Shown: positions 27,826 through 38,658, numbered from the stretch's first letter. The stretch is DNA of 64,000 nucleotides from Paraburkholderia sejongensis (GCF_020880815.1 NZ_JAJITD010000007.1:62001-126000), one strand, 5' to 3'. The notes: generated by a model not told the origin, from the letters alone. A program made the numbers and translations.

Positions 27826-28816
27826 GGAAGTGGTCGAAACCTTGCAACGTGAGAGAGAGCGGCGCGCCGGCGGCGTCGTGCCATGCGATGGCGGGCCGGT
27901 CGTGGGCCGCATCGAGAGCGCTTATTGTACCGATGCGGGTCACCGGCACCGAGGCCTCGTGGCCGGCCGCTTCGACCGCGGCGCGCGCGGCGGCGGGGGC
28001 GGTGAAGCACAGCTCGTAGTCGTCGCCGCCGGCCAGCGTGCAGCGCCGCTGAACCTCGGGCGCGAGGCGGCGCAGCGCGGCCGAGCGCGGCACCGCGTCG
28101 ATATCGACGCTCGCGCGCAGCGCCGAGCGTTCGAGGATGTGCATCAGATCGCCGGCCAGCCCGTCGGACAGATCGAGCGCCGCATGGGCGACGCCGCGCA
28201 GCGCGAGGCCGAGCGCGATGCGCGGCTGCGGACGCTCGAGCGCGGTTTGGAAGAGGGCGGCGTCGGCCGGCTCCGCGTGCCACTCGCCGCGCCGCACGCC
28301 GAGGCCGGCGCGCGCGTCGCCGAGGGTGCCGGAGATCCAGATGTCGTCGCCCGGCCGCGCCGCGTCGCGGCGCAGCGCGGTTTGCGGCGGCACGCTGCCG
28401 AACACGGTGATGCACAGATTGAGCGGACCGCCGGTCGTATCGCCACCGATCAGTTCGCAGCCGTGAAGTTCGGCCAGCGCGAACAGCCCTTCGCTGAACG
28501 CGGCGAGCCACGCTTCATCGGCTTTCGGCAGCGAAAACGCCAGCGTGAACGCTTGCGGTTCGGCGCCCATCGCCGCGAGGTCCGACAGATTGACGGCCAG
28601 CGCTTTATGACCGAGCGCCTCTGGATCGAGGTCGGCGAAGAAATGGCGGCCTTCCACCAGCATGTCCGTCGAAATCGCCAGCATTTCGCCGCGACGCGGT
28701 GCCAGCAGCGCGCAATCGTCGCCGATCCCGAGGGTGCCCCCGTCAGCGTTGGACGGTCGCGCGGCGGCGGCTCGGCGGGCGAAAAAGCGGTCGATCAGCG
28801 AGAACTCGGAAAGCAT
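27815..28816 (-). CDS. thiL: Thiamine-monophosphate kinase ThiL
   Basis: A 333-aa AIR-synthase-fold kinase that converts thiamine phosphate to thiamine pyrophosphate. Start ATG 28816 gives MLSEFSLIDRFFARR, the family N-terminus. Metal and substrate motifs are LGIGDDCALL, STDMLVEGRHFF, AVNLSDLAAMGAEP, ELIGGDTTGGP and LAGGDDYELCF, all intact. It heads the minus-strand thiL-pgpA-pncC-cupin group and is divergent from maeB, 213 bp away. Confidence 0.95.
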   Translation of the reverse strand: MLSEFSLIDRFFARRAAAARPSNADGGTLGIGDDCALLAPRRGEMLAISTDMLVEGRHFFADLDPEALGHKALAVNLSDLAAMGAEPQAFTLAFSLPKADEAWLAAFSEGLFALAELHGCELIGGDTTGGPLNLCITVFGSVPPQTALRRDAARPGDDIWISGTLGDARAGLGVRRGEWHAEPADAALFQTALERPQPRIALGLALRGVAHAALDLSDGLAGDLMHILERSALRASVDIDAVPRSAALRRLAPEVQRRCTLAGGDDYELCFTAPAAARAAVEAAGHEASVPVTRIGTISALDAAHDRPAIAWHDAAGAPLSLTLQGFDHFHAE

Positions 28817-29029
28817 GTTGGCGGAAAAAGAGCGGATTACGGTGGAGAAGCACAGAGAACCGACGACAACCAAAGCGCGTCCCGGCAATATATCCGGCAG
28901 CGCCCGGGGCATGGCCGGTTCACACTGTTTCGGTCGCGGCAGTTGTACCCGTATTGAAGGAATTGAGCGGGCAATTGGGGCTACAATGCCGTCGAACGTC
29001 TATTCTAATCTGCACCGAAAGCCCGCCTT

Positions 29030-31324
29030 ATGTCGAATCCCGTGAACACCAAACTCCGCGAAGCCGCCCTCGATTACCACGAGTTTCCCACTCCCGGCAA
29101 AATCGCGATCGCCCCGACCAAGCAGATGATCAACCAGCGCGACCTCGCGCTGGCGTATTCGCCGGGCGTCGCGTTCGCGTGCGAGGAAATCGTCGAAAAC
29201 CCGCTCAATGCCGCGCGTTTCACCGCCCGCAGCAACCTCGTCGGCGTCGTCACGAACGGCACCGCGGTGCTCGGTCTGGGCAACATCGGCCCGCTCGCGT
29301 CGAAGCCGGTGATGGAAGGCAAGGCCGTGCTGTTCAAGAAGTTCGCCGGCATCGACGTGTTCGACATCGAAATCAACGAAACCGACCCGCACAAGCTGGT
29401 CGACGTGATCGCGGCGCTCGAACCGACCTTCGGCGGCATCAACCTCGAAGACATCAAGGCGCCGGACTGCTTCATCGTCGAGCGCGAATGCCGTAAGCGG
29501 ATGAAGATTCCGGTCTTCCACGACGACCAGCACGGCACCGCGATCGTCGTCGCGGCGGCGGTCACCAACGGTCTGAAGGTGGTCGGCAAGGACATCAAGA
29601 AGGTCAAGCTGGTGTCCTCCGGCGCCGGCGCCGCGGCGCTCGCCTGTCTGGACCTGCTGGTCGACATCGGCCTGCCGCTCGAAAACATCACCGTGACCGA
29701 CCTCGCGGGCGTGGTCTACAAGGGCCGCACCGAGCTGATGGACCCGGACAAGGAGCGTTTCGCACGTGAAACCGATGCGCGCTCGCTCGCCGAAGTGATC
29801 GAAGGCGCGGACATTTTCCTCGGCCTGTCGGCCGGCGGCGTGCTCAAGCAGGACATGGTCAAGAAGATGGCCGACAAGCCGCTGATCCTCGCGCTCGCCA
29901 ATCCGACGCCGGAAATCCTGCCGGAACTGGCGCTCGAAGTGCGTCCGGACGCGGTGCTGTGCACGGGCCGCACCGACTATCCGAACCAGGTCAACAACGT
30001 GCTGGTGTTCCCGTTCCTGTTCCGCGGCGCGCTCGACGCCGGCGCGACCACGGTCACCCGCGAAATGGAAATCGCCGCGGTCAACGCGATTGCCGAGCTG
30101 GCGCGCCAGGAGCAGAGCGACATCGTCGCGACCGCGTACGGCATTCAGGATTTGTCGTTCGGGCCCGAGTACCTGATTCCGAAGCCGTTCGATCCGCGTC
30201 TGATCGTCAAGGTCGCGCCGGCGGTGGCGAAGGCCGCGATGGATTGCGGCGTCGCCGAGCGTCCGATCGAGGACATGGACGCGTACTCGCAGCATCTGCA
30301 GCAGTTCGTCTACCACAGCGGCACGACGATGAAGCCGATCTTCCAGCTGGCGCGCGGCGTCGAGCCGGAGAAGAAGCGCATCGTGTTCGCGGAAGGCGAG
30401 GAAGAGCGCGTTCTGCGCGCAATGCAGATCATCGTCGACGAAAAGCTTGCCAAGCCGATCCTGATCGGCCGTCCGGCGGTGATCGAGCAGCGCATCGCGA
30501 AGTATGGTCTGCGCCTCGTCAACGGCCAGGACTACACGGTCGTCAACACCGATCACGACCCGCGTTACCGCGAGTTCTGGCAGGACTACGCGAAGATGAT
30601 GTCGCGCAAGGGCATCACCGCGCAGATGGCCAAGCTCGAAATGCGCCGCCGCACCACGCTGATCGGCTCGATGATGGTCAAGAAGGGCGAGGCCGACGGG
30701 ATGATCTGCGGCACGGTCAGCACGACGCACCGCCATCTGCACTTCATCGACCAGGTGATCGGCAAGCGCGCGGGCTGCAACGTGTACGCGGCTATGAACG
30801 CGCTGGTGCTGCCGAACCGGCAGATTTTCCTCGTCGATACGCACGTGAACGTCGACCCGACGCCGGAGCAACTGGCCGAGATCACGATCATGGCGGCGGA
30901 AGAAGTGCGCCGTTTCGGCATCGAGCCGAAGGTCGCGCTGGTGTCGCATTCGAACTTCGGTTCGAGCAACGCGCCGACCGCGCAGAAGATGCGCGATACG
31001 CTCGAGATCCTGCGCGAACGCGCGCCGGAACTGGAAGTCGACGGCGAAATGCATGGCGACGTCGCGCTCGACGCGAACCTGCGCCGTGAAGTGCTGCCGG
31101 ACTCGACGCTCGAAGGCGACGCGAATCTGCTGGTGCTGCCGAACATCGACGCGGCCAACATCTCGTACAACCTGCTGAAGACGGCGGCCGGCAACAACAT
31201 CGCGATCGGCCCGATGCTGCTCGGCGCGGCTCAGCCGGTGCACGTGCTGACGCCGTCGGCGACGGTGCGCCGGATCGTCAACATGACGGCCCTGCTGGTG
31301 GCGGACGTCACGGCGACCCGCTGA
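29030..31324 (+). CDS. maeB: NADP-dependent malic enzyme with C-terminal phosphotransacetylase-like domain (MaeB)
   Basis: A 764-aa enzyme that decarboxylates malate to pyruvate with NADP. The malic domain has [12 protein letters not shown] and [19 protein letters not shown] with metal-binding acids; the cofactor domain has [17 protein letters not shown]. From about residue 430 a PTA-like domain ([19 protein letters not shown] ... [19 protein letters not shown]) follows; in MaeB this domain is usually regulatory (acetyl-CoA inhibition) rather than catalytic. Full length for the family. The ATG has no strong Shine-Dalgarno site. It helps supply pyruvate and NADPH from C4 acids, which fits with dctA further on. 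Confidence 0.96.
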   Translation: MSNPVNTKLREAALDYHEFPTPGKIAIAPTKQMINQRDLALAYSPGVAFACEEIVENPLNAARFTARSNLVGVVTNGTAVLGLGNIGPLASKPVMEGKAVLFKKFAGIDVFDIEINETDPHKLVDVIAALEPTFGGINLEDIKAPDCFIVERECRKRMKIPVFHDDQHGTAIVVAAAVTNGLKVVGKDIKKVKLVSSGAGAAALACLDLLVDIGLPLENITVTDLAGVVYKGRTELMDPDKERFARETDARSLAEVIEGADIFLGLSAGGVLKQDMVKKMADKPLILALANPTPEILPELALEVRPDAVLCTGRTDYPNQVNNVLVFPFLFRGALDAGATTVTREMEIAAVNAIAELARQEQSDIVATAYGIQDLSFGPEYLIPKPFDPRLIVKVAPAVAKAAMDCGVAERPIEDMDAYSQHLQQFVYHSGTTMKPIFQLARGVEPEKKRIVFAEGEEERVLRAMQIIVDEKLAKPILIGRPAVIEQRIAKYGLRLVNGQDYTVVNTDHDPRYREFWQDYAKMMSRKGITAQMAKLEMRRRTTLIGSMMVKKGEADGMICGTVSTTHRHLHFIDQVIGKRAGCNVYAAMNALVLPNRQIFLVDTHVNVDPTPEQLAEITIMAAEEVRRFGIEPKVALVSHSNFGSSNAPTAQKMRDTLEILRERAPELEVDGEMHGDVALDANLRREVLPDSTLEGDANLLVLPNIDAANISYNLLKTAAGNNIAIGPMLLGAAQPVHVLTPSATVRRIVNMTALLVADVTATR

Positions 31325-31424
31325 TCGCGCGTGCGCTTCGACTGAAGTATCGGCCTGCGGCGGTGGTCTGAAGTCTCTGATCTGTCGCAGGCTTCGCGCC
31401 GGTCACCCGACCGGCGCGCGCCCG

Positions 31425-31452
31425 AAAAAAAGACGTGCCCGCAATGGGCACG
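31425..31452 (-). terminator. Intrinsic terminator on the minus strand
   Basis: A 7-bp perfect stem (CGTGCCC/GGGCACG, loop 5) is followed on the minus strand by TC and seven T residues (31425-31431). The orientation does not serve maeB, which implies a minus-strand transcript entering from the right. Confidence 0.8.
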
Positions 31453-31620
31453 CCTCAGGGCAAGCTGGGGAAACGCCACCCCGACAAATGGCAAAGACAC
31501 AGCCTTTCGGCTGAGCAATCCCAGGCTCTTACGACCGCAACCGGACACCTTCCCGACAACCGCATGCGCTGCCGGCATCGATCTTCTTTCGCGGTCGAGC
31601 TAAGTTTAGCCTGGGTGGGA
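31425..31620 (-). ncRNA. Candidate structured small RNA with its own terminator
   Basis: Read on the minus strand, about 190 nt fold into ordered helices: 8 bp CCCAGGCU/AGCCUGGG (31608-31615 with 31520-31527) enclosing 7 bp CGACCGC/GCGGUCG (31591-31597 with 31532-31538) and 6 bp CCGGCA/UGUCGG; then CAGCC-GAAA-GGCUG (31500-31513), GGGG..CCCC (31467-31482) and the terminator. TTGACG and TATCCC with 17-base spacing (31617-31645) could be the promoter, although the predicted start would fall inside the first helix. No minus-strand gene follows (maeB is convergent), so it would be a free-standing RNA. Family unknown; helices were found by eye. Confidence 0.45.
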
Positions 31621-31761
31621 TAAAGGCTTTGTTAAACCTCGTCAAACTGCTGGCTACTGGCCTGGCCGGCCGTCGAACGTTGATTCCAAAGGGGATTAGC
31701 GATACCCTTACGACTTTCATGGTCGTCAAACTCGTGATCTGACAGCGGGGAACCCTGATAC

Positions 31762-32175
31762 ATGGCACGCAACTGGATGGGCGTCAAAGGCGTGCTGATC
31801 GGTGCCGCCGCGCTCGTCGCGCTGTCGAGTTCCGTGCCGCAGGCGTTGGCGCGGGACTATTCGGCGCCGGCCGCGGCGAACGGGCAGACGGGCACCATCG
31901 CACTTGCGCAATTGCCGCGCGAGGCAGTCATTACGTTGAACCTGATAGGCGCCGGCGGGCCTTTTCCGTATCAGAAAGACGGCGTCGTATTCGGTAACTA
32001 CGAACGGGTGCTACCCGCCCACCGGCGCGGTTATTACCACGAATACACCGTTCCCACGCCTCACGCGCGAAATCGCGGGGCGCGCCGCATCGTCTGCGGA
32101 GGTCCGCTGCAGCGGACCGACAACTGTTATTACTCGGACGACCACTACACCAGTTTTAATCGAATTGTTGAATGA
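31762..32175 (+). CDS. Secreted guanyl-specific ribonuclease (RNase Sa/barnase family)
   Basis: A 137-aa precursor with a signal peptide (hydrophobic 8-22, cleavage after ALA at about residue 30). The mature part ends with the microbial N1/T1 ribonuclease core: E94 in YYHEYTV (general base), R109 in RGARRIV (phosphate) and H128 in DDHYTSF (general acid), all three catalytic positions present. C112 and C122 could form a disulfide. It most resembles RNase Sa of Streptomyces in the YHEYTV..P.AR.RG.RRI stretch. Such enzymes cleave RNA after guanosine and are toxic inside cells, so the barstar-type gene 17 bp downstream is the expected inhibitor. Confidence 0.93.
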   Translation: MARNWMGVKGVLIGAAALVALSSSVPQALARDYSAPAAANGQTGTIALAQLPREAVITLNLIGAGGPFPYQKDGVVFGNYERVLPAHRRGYYHEYTVPTPHARNRGARRIVCGGPLQRTDNCYYSDDHYTSFNRIVE

Positions 32176-32191
32176 CATCGGGATGAACGGC

Positions 32192-32752
32192 ATGAGCGAC
32201 AACATCTACGCGCACGATTCCGCAGTCGCGACGGATCTTTTCGCGGCCGGCGAAGGCAATTTGTTCCAACGCGTCATGAAGATGCGCGCCGACGAGCAGG
32301 GTCGCGACAATCAGAGCGAGGCTGGCACGGTGGTTTCATCGAACGAGGAGCCCATGAGCCTTTTCAGGACCGTGCGACCGAATATCGTGCAATCGATCCG
32401 CGCGTTCCGCGTGCAGGATCTCGCCGACGAAGCAAACCAGCTCGGTCAGCACTTTCTGTATGCGTACTGCGCGAACGCGGCATCGAAACAGGAAGTCCTC
32501 GAGACGATTGCGACCTCGTTCCTGTTTCCGAAGCACTTCGGCAAGAACTACGACGCGCTGTACGACTGCCTGACCGACCTCGTGCACAAGGCGGGCGCGC
32601 AGCCGGGCTTCGTGATCGTGCTCGAACATCTGCCTATCGCGCAGAAATTCGATAAGGAAGGGCGTGAAACGCTGCTCGACGTGTTCCGCGAGGCGGCCGA
32701 GTTCTGGGCCGAGCGCAAGGTCGCGTTCCGGGTGTTTTATTCGTTCGCGTGA
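32192..32752 (+). CDS. Barstar-type ribonuclease inhibitor with N-terminal extension
   Basis: A 186-aa protein whose last 100 residues form a barstar domain: the inhibitory helix FGKNYDALYDCLTDL keeps both acids equivalent to barstar D35 and D39, and VIVLEHLPIA and LLDVFREAAEFW follow. It should bind the cytoplasmic pool of the neighbouring ribonuclease. The first 60 residues (from ATG 32192; ATG 32183 possible) are polar and not part of barstar. An internal ATG at 32354 has GAGGAG 3 bases upstream and would give a 132-aa form starting at MSLFRTVRPN, much closer to the bare domain. Which start is used is open. Confidence 0.9.
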   Translation: MSDNIYAHDSAVATDLFAAGEGNLFQRVMKMRADEQGRDNQSEAGTVVSSNEEPMSLFRTVRPNIVQSIRAFRVQDLADEANQLGQHFLYAYCANAASKQEVLETIATSFLFPKHFGKNYDALYDCLTDLVHKAGAQPGFVIVLEHLPIAQKFDKEGRETLLDVFREAAEFWAERKVAFRVFYSFA

Positions 32753-32808
32753 TTTAGCTTGAGCGGGCGCTCCTCGCCCGGTCCGCTCGCGAACGTCGTG
32801 TAATGCCG

Positions 32809-32840
32809 GCAAAAGGCCCGCCAATTGGCGGGTCTTTTGC
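32809..32840. terminator. Bidirectional terminator between barstar and rsmE
   Basis: A 14-bp near-perfect palindrome, GCAAAAGGCCCGCC and its inverse around AATT, gives a T-rich tail on both strands and serves the convergent barstar and rsmE genes. Confidence 0.85.
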
Positions 32841-32869
32841 TTGGTCAGATGTCTTCTTCGGCAGCCGCT

Positions 32870-33610
32870 TTACCACCCGCCCCAGCGCGCCGCGAGCGCG
32901 GCGAGTACCGCGATCCCGGCGGTTTCCGTGCGCAGCACCCGGGGTCCGAGGCCAACCGCGGTAAAGCCGCGCTCGACAGCGGCGGCTTCTTCATCGGCGG
33001 ACAGGCCGCCTTCGGGACCGATCAGCAGCGTGACTCCGGCTGGCGGCGGCGTCTCGGGCAGCGCGGTAAAGCCGATGCTCGCACGCGGCGACAGCAGCAG
33101 ACGCAACTCGCCCGCCGCCGGCTCGCGCGGCAAGCGCTCGAGCCACGCGCCGAACTCCTGCACCGGTTGCACTTGCGGCAAGCGGTTGCGTCCGCACTGC
33201 TCGCACGACGCCCGCACCACCCCTTGCCAGTGCTGCTGGCGCCGCTGCGCGCGTTCGCCGGCAAGGCGCACGACGCTGCGCGCGGTCGCAAGCGGAACGA
33301 AGCCCGCCGCGCCCAGTTCGACCGCCTTCTCGATCAGCCAGTCCATCTTGTCGCCGCCGGCAATGCCCTGCGCGAGCGTCAGCCGATACGGCGGCTCGAC
33401 TTCGACGTCGCGAAATTCGCGAATCCTCGCGCGCGCCGAGCGTCGTTCGACTTCGACCAGTTCGGCGTCGTACGCGCCGCCCTCGCCGTTGAACAGCACG
33501 AGCGAATCGCCGGGCTGCAGGCGCAGCACCAGCACGTGGCGCACGACATCGTCGGGCAGCGCGATGACGTCATCGGGATAAAGCGGTGCGGCAACAAAAA
33601 AACGGGGCAT
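32870..33610 (-). CDS. rsmE: 16S rRNA (uracil-1498-N3)-methyltransferase RsmE
   Basis: A 246-aa SPOUT-class enzyme that methylates U1498 of 16S rRNA. The start at 33610 gives MPRFFVAAPL, the usual opening; ATG 33625 would add five residues. A PUA-like N-terminal domain (to about 70) precedes the knotted SPOUT domain with KMDWLIEKAVELGAAGFVPLAT and the SAM-binding knot LLIGPEGGLSADEEAAA. GLGPRVLRTETAGIAVLAAL near the end is fully conserved. It is the last gene of a minus-strand run with the VOC and SpeE-like genes. Confidence 0.95.
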   Translation of the reverse strand: MPRFFVAAPLYPDDVIALPDDVVRHVLVLRLQPGDSLVLFNGEGGAYDAELVEVERRSARARIREFRDVEVEPPYRLTLAQGIAGGDKMDWLIEKAVELGAAGFVPLATARSVVRLAGERAQRRQQHWQGVVRASCEQCGRNRLPQVQPVQEFGAWLERLPREPAAGELRLLLSPRASIGFTALPETPPPAGVTLLIGPEGGLSADEEAAAVERGFTAVGLGPRVLRTETAGIAVLAALAARWGGW

Positions 33611-33629
33611 CGACGAAAGACTCATTAAT

Positions 33630-34043
33630 TCAGGAAAGATGGCGCGCGAGCGCCCAGCGGTAGCCGTCGATATCCTCGACCTGCGCGAAGCGATCGCCCC
33701 AGAACTGGTCCTGCGGTTCGCTCAGCGATTTCGCACCGGCCGCGAGCGCGCGCTGGTAGACCGCATCGACGTCCTCGACATACACATAGAACGATTGCGG
33801 CGCGATCGTGCCCGCGCTTTTGGGTGTCCGCGCGGTCGAACCGAACGCGCCTTCGGGCGCGAACATGACGATCAGCTGGCCTTGATAGGTCATCTCGACG
33901 TGCATCACGGCGCCGTCGTCCTGCACGCTGTCACGTACTTCGAAACCGAACGCCGCCGAAAAAAATGCCGTCGACGCGCGCGCGTCGCGCACCGTCAGAT
34001 AGGGGGTCAGCCAGGGCACACCGGCGGGGCGGGGGGCGGTCAT
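33630..34043 (-). CDS. VOC-superfamily (glyoxalase/bleomycin-resistance fold) protein
   Basis: A 137-aa protein with the duplicated beta-alpha-beta-beta-beta fold of the VOC family. The opening GVPWLTPYLTVRDARASTAFFSAAFGF and the later QSFYVYVEDVDAVYQRALAAGAKSLSEPQDQFWGDRFAQVEDIDGYRWAL-type tail are like PhnB-type VOC proteins. The start ATG 34043 has GGAG 6 bases upstream; longer frames lack it. Substrate unknown; candidate metal ligands include His in DGAVMHVEM and Glu near QVEDIDG. Confidence 0.87.
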   Translation of the reverse strand: MTAPRPAGVPWLTPYLTVRDARASTAFFSAAFGFEVRDSVQDDGAVMHVEMTYQGQLIVMFAPEGAFGSTARTPKSAGTIAPQSFYVYVEDVDAVYQRALAAGAKSLSEPQDQFWGDRFAQVEDIDGYRWALARHLS

Positions 34044-34147
34044 GGAGTTCTCCGTATGGGGTGGGTGGGCGCAACAGCGGCTGCGATTCGCGTTCGACGC
34101 GTGCGTCGCGGCATCGTTCGGCTTGCTTCGCGCCGCGGCGTCACGCG

Positions 34148-35050
<903 letters not shown>

Positions 35051-35345
35051 CAGCGGAGCGATCACGGCGGCTGAACTCGATCGGTGAGCGTGGCGGGAGC
35101 GGTTGCCCGAATTGTAGAGGCAGGCGGCGTGCCCGCGCCGGCTCGGGTAATTTGACCGCGCGGCCGGGCGGCTTTGCGGGCGGCTCGGGGTAAACCTTCT
35201 GCTAGAATGTGACGCTTTCAGCCTTGTCCGATTGCTCTGCCCGTTTCGCGTCTGCTGGCGCCGCATCGTGCGCCGCAGCGATCCGGCTGCCGAGCTTCCG
35301 GGCCTCAAGCGCGCTCCGCTTTCTGACTCTGTCTCCGGACTCGAC

Positions 35346-37367
35346 ATGACGACCCCGTCTCCCGCACCCACTTCCCTGATGGCCAACGCAATCCGCGCGT
35401 TGTCCATGGACGCCGTTCAAAAGGCGAATTCCGGCCACCCCGGCATGCCGATGGGCATGGCCGAAATCGGCGTCGCGCTGTGGTCGCGTCATTTGCGCCA
35501 TAACCCGAAGAACCCGCACTGGGCGGATCGCGACCGCTTCATCCTGTCGAACGGCCACGGCTCGATGCTGCTGTATTCGCTGCTGCATCTGACCGGCTAC
35601 GATCTGCCGATCGAAGAGCTGAAGAACTTCCGCCAGCTGCATTCGAAGACCCCGGGCCACCCGGAATACGGCATTACGCCGGGCGTCGAGACCACCACCG
35701 GCCCGCTCGGCCAGGGTCTCGCGAACGCGGTCGGCATGGCGCTCGCCGAGTCGCTGCTGGCGACCGAATTCAACAAGCCCGACGCGAAGATCGTCGATCA
35801 CCACACGTACGTTTTCGTCGGCGACGGCTGCCTGATGGAAGGCATCTCGCACGAAGCCTGCTCGCTCGCTGGCGTCCTGAAGCTGAACAAGCTGATCGCG
35901 TTCTACGACGACAACGGCATCTCGATCGACGGCGAAGTGGTGCACTGGTTCCACGACGACACCCCGAAGCGCTTCGAAGCGTACGGCTGGAACGTGATCC
36001 CGAACGTGGTCGGCCATGACGTCGACGCGGTCGACGCGGCGATCAGGCAGGCCAAGCAGTCGGACAAGCCGACGCTGATCTGCTGCAAGACCGTGATCGG
36101 CGAAGGCGCGCCGACCAAGGCCGGTACGCACGACTCGCACGGCGCGCCGCTCGGCGACAAGGAAATCGCGGCAACCCGCGAGGCGATCGGCTGGAAGTGG
36201 GAGCCGTTCGTGATTCCGCCGGAAGTCTACGCGGCGTGGGATGCGAAGGAAGCGGGCGCGCGCAACGAGTCGGAGTGGGACAAGGCGTTCGCGGCCTACG
36301 CGGCGAAGTACCCGCAGGAAGCGGCCGAATTCAAGCGCCGCAGCGACAAGCAACTGCCGGCCGACTGGAAAGAAAAGGCGAAGGCGATCATCGCCGGCGC
36401 GAACGAGCGCGCGGAAACCGTCGCGACGCGTAAGGCTTCGCAACAGGCGATCGAAGCGCTGTCGGCCGTGCTGCCGGAACTGCTCGGCGGCTCCGCCGAC
36501 CTGACCGGTTCGAACCTGACCAACTGGAAGGCCGCCAAGCCGGTACGCGTGAATGCCGAAGGCCGTGCCGCCGGCAACTACGTGAACTACGGCGTGCGCG
36601 AATTCGGCATGAGCGCGGCGATCAACGGCGTCGCGCTGCATGGCGGCTTCAAGGCGTTCGGCGGCACCTTCCTGACGTTCTCGGACTACAGCCGCAACGC
36701 GCTGCGCGTCGCCGCGCTGATGAAGTCGCAGTCGATCTTCGTGTTCACGCACGACTCGATCGGCCTCGGCGAAGACGGCCCGACCCACCAGTCGATCGAG
36801 CACGTCGCGAGCCTGCGTCTGATCCCGAATCTGCAAACGTGGCGTCCGGCCGACACGGTCGAAACCGCGGTGGCCTGGACCCATGCGATCGGGCATGAAG
36901 GTCCGTCGTGCCTGATCTTCAGCCGTCAGAACCTGCAGTTCAACGAACGCACCGACGCGCAGATCGCCAACATCGAGAAGGGCGGTTACGTGCTGCGCGA
37001 CTGGGACGAAGAGATCGTCGCGCGCAAGATCATCCTGATCGCGACCGGCTCGGAAGTCGAACTCGCAATGAAGGCGGTCGAGCCGCTCGCGCGCGAAGGC
37101 ATCGCTGCCCGCGTCGTGTCGATGCCGTCGACGAACGTGTTCGACAAGCAGGACGCCGAGTACCGCGAACGCGTGCTGCCGCACGGCGTGCGCCGCGTCG
37201 CGATCGAAGCGGGTGTGTCGGATTTCTGGCGCAAGTACGTGGGTCTGGAAGGCGGCGTGGTCGGCATCGACACGTTCGGCGAATCGGCTCCGGCTGGCGT
37301 GCTGTTCAAGCATTTCGGTTTCACCGTCGAGAACGTGGTCGCGACGGCGAAGGCCGCCCTCGACTGA
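35346..37367 (+). CDS. tkt: Transketolase
   Basis: A 673-aa thiamine-diphosphate enzyme of the pentose phosphate pathway, exchanging two-carbon units between sugar phosphates. Motifs: [16 protein letters not shown] (substrate His), [14 protein letters not shown], the ThDP motif [37 protein letters not shown] with the cofactor-activating Glu, and [14 protein letters not shown]. The ATG at 35346 gives [32 protein letters not shown] box at 35203-35208 is a plausible -10, giving a leader of about 130 nt. The gap gene follows by 116 bp; tkt-gap order is common in Burkholderia. Confidence 0.97.
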   Translation: MTTPSPAPTSLMANAIRALSMDAVQKANSGHPGMPMGMAEIGVALWSRHLRHNPKNPHWADRDRFILSNGHGSMLLYSLLHLTGYDLPIEELKNFRQLHSKTPGHPEYGITPGVETTTGPLGQGLANAVGMALAESLLATEFNKPDAKIVDHHTYVFVGDGCLMEGISHEACSLAGVLKLNKLIAFYDDNGISIDGEVVHWFHDDTPKRFEAYGWNVIPNVVGHDVDAVDAAIRQAKQSDKPTLICCKTVIGEGAPTKAGTHDSHGAPLGDKEIAATREAIGWKWEPFVIPPEVYAAWDAKEAGARNESEWDKAFAAYAAKYPQEAAEFKRRSDKQLPADWKEKAKAIIAGANERAETVATRKASQQAIEALSAVLPELLGGSADLTGSNLTNWKAAKPVRVNAEGRAAGNYVNYGVREFGMSAAINGVALHGGFKAFGGTFLTFSDYSRNALRVAALMKSQSIFVFTHDSIGLGEDGPTHQSIEHVASLRLIPNLQTWRPADTVETAVAWTHAIGHEGPSCLIFSRQNLQFNERTDAQIANIEKGGYVLRDWDEEIVARKIILIATGSEVELAMKAVEPLAREGIAARVVSMPSTNVFDKQDAEYRERVLPHGVRRVAIEAGVSDFWRKYVGLEGGVVGIDTFGESAPAGVLFKHFGFTVENVVATAKAALD

Positions 37368-37483
37368 CCGGTTCGCGCGTTGCCGTACGCATCCGCGCCG
37401 CTCACGCAGAGCGCTTCATGCGGTGCGGCAACGCCACCGGCCGGACGAACAGAAAGGTTTTTTTAGCCATCAGGAGATAAGTC

Positions 37484-38494
37484 ATGACGATTCGCGTCGC
37501 AATCAACGGCTACGGCCGGATCGGCCGCAATACCCTGCGCGCCTTCTATGAAAACGGCAAGAAGCACGATCTCGAAATCGTGGCCATCAACGACCTGGGC
37601 GATGCAAAGACCAACGCTCACCTGACGCAGTACGACACCGCGCACGGCAAATTCCCGGGCGAAGTGTCGGTGGACGGCGACTACCTCGTCGTGAACGGCG
37701 ACAAGATCCGCGTGCTGGCCAACCGCAACCCGGCCGAACTGCCGTGGGGCGAGCTGGGCGTCGACGTCGTGCTCGAGTGCACCGGCTTCTTCACGACCAA
37801 GGAAAAGGCCAGCGCGCACATCAAGGGCGGCGCGAAGAAGGTGATCATCTCGGCGCCGGGCGGTAAGGACGTCGACGCGACGATCGTCTATGGCGTGAAC
37901 CACAATGTGCTCAAGGCATCGGACACGGTGATCTCGAACGCATCGTGCACGACCAACTGCCTCGCGCCGCTGGTCAAGCCGCTGAACGACAAGATCGGCC
38001 TCGAAACCGGTCTGATGACGACGATCCACGCATACACGAACGACCAGGTGCTGACCGACGTGTATCACGAAGACCTGCGCCGCGCGCGTTCGGCCACCCA
38101 CAGCCAGATCCCGACCAAGACCGGCGCTGCCGCCGCGGTCGGCCTCGTGCTGCCGGAACTGAACGGCAAGCTGGACGGTTACGCGATTCGCGTGCCGACC
38201 ATCAACGTGTCGGTCGTCGACCTGTCGTTCATCGCCAAGCGCGACACGACGGTCGAAGAAGTCAACGCGATCATGAAGGAAGCATCGCAGGGTTCGCTCA
38301 AGGGCATCCTCGGCTACAACGACGCACCGCTGGTGTCGATCGACTTCAACCACAACCCGGCTTCGTCGACGTTCGACTCGACGCTGACCAAGGTGTCGGG
38401 CCGTCTGGTGAAGGTGTCGAGCTGGTACGACAACGAGTGGGGCTTCTCGAACCGCATGCTGGACACGGCCGTGGCGCTCGCGAACGCGAAGTAA
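37484..38494 (+). CDS. gap: Glyceraldehyde-3-phosphate dehydrogenase, type I
   Basis: A 336-aa glycolytic enzyme. NAD-binding [13 protein letters not shown] and INDLGD open the protein; the catalytic cysteine is C155 in [13 protein letters not shown], with the base His in [31 protein letters not shown] closes it. The ATG follows AGGAG. With the Entner-Doudoroff genes nearby on the chromosome, it channels the triose phosphate made by Eda and DgoA into lower glycolysis. A strong bidirectional terminator follows. Confidence 0.98.
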   Translation: MTIRVAINGYGRIGRNTLRAFYENGKKHDLEIVAINDLGDAKTNAHLTQYDTAHGKFPGEVSVDGDYLVVNGDKIRVLANRNPAELPWGELGVDVVLECTGFFTTKEKASAHIKGGAKKVIISAPGGKDVDATIVYGVNHNVLKASDTVISNASCTTNCLAPLVKPLNDKIGLETGLMTTIHAYTNDQVLTDVYHEDLRRARSATHSQIPTKTGAAAAVGLVLPELNGKLDGYAIRVPTINVSVVDLSFIAKRDTTVEEVNAIMKEASQGSLKGILGYNDAPLVSIDFNHNPASSTFDSTLTKVSGRLVKVSSWYDNEWGFSNRMLDTAVALANAK

Positions 38495-38558
38495 GCAGTA
38501 GGGCGCCGACGCCCGGTGGCAAGGTTGTCGATGCCGCCGGCGTGACGCTCGCAGTAGC

Positions 38559-38590
38559 AAAAAAAGCCGCTCTTCGGAGCGGCTTTTTTT
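38559..38590. terminator. Bidirectional intrinsic terminator after gap
   Basis: A 7-bp stem GCCGCTC/GAGCGGC closes a TTCG tetraloop, flanked by seven A and seven T residues, so it can stop gap on plus and the DUF1493 gene on minus. Confidence 0.92.
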
Positions 38591-38658
38591 CGTTTGGCGT
38601 CGTGAAAAACAGGCTGATCGGTTTGAACGAATCGCCGACCGCCCTGGATGTCTGCAGC

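Larger units (their letters stand above)
31325..31761. other. Intergenic region between maeB and the ribonuclease gene
   Basis: This 437-bp stretch has no credible protein gene. It carries a perfect 10-bp inverted repeat (CGCGCCGGTC / GACCGGCGCG, 31395-31418), a minus-strand intrinsic terminator, nested helices over 31434-31615, and a possible plus-strand promoter (TTGATT, 17 bases, TACCCT at 31681-31709) for the ribonuclease. Confidence 0.6.

Noticed and set aside
29000..31243. A 747-codon open frame opposite maeB, and similar frames opposite tkt, edd, the RNB gene and holA-proA
   Set aside because: Each mirrors a clear conserved gene with third-position GC bias, has no family motif and no suitable ribosome-binding site.
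31231..31578. A 115-codon minus-strand frame across the end of maeB and the intergenic region
   Set aside because: It runs through the terminator and a coding antisense stretch and has no recognisable domain or start site.
31425..31620. 6S RNA (ssrS) as identity for the candidate small RNA
   Set aside because: Length fits, but 6S is one long hairpin whose 5' and 3' ends pair around a central bubble; here the 5' end pairs with the middle and separate hairpins follow.
37984..38494. Second copy of the terminator stem GCCGCTC after gap and gntK as a mobile or repeated element
   Set aside because: The two hairpins are short, differ in loop, and both have the plain A-run/T-run layout of ordinary bidirectional terminators.
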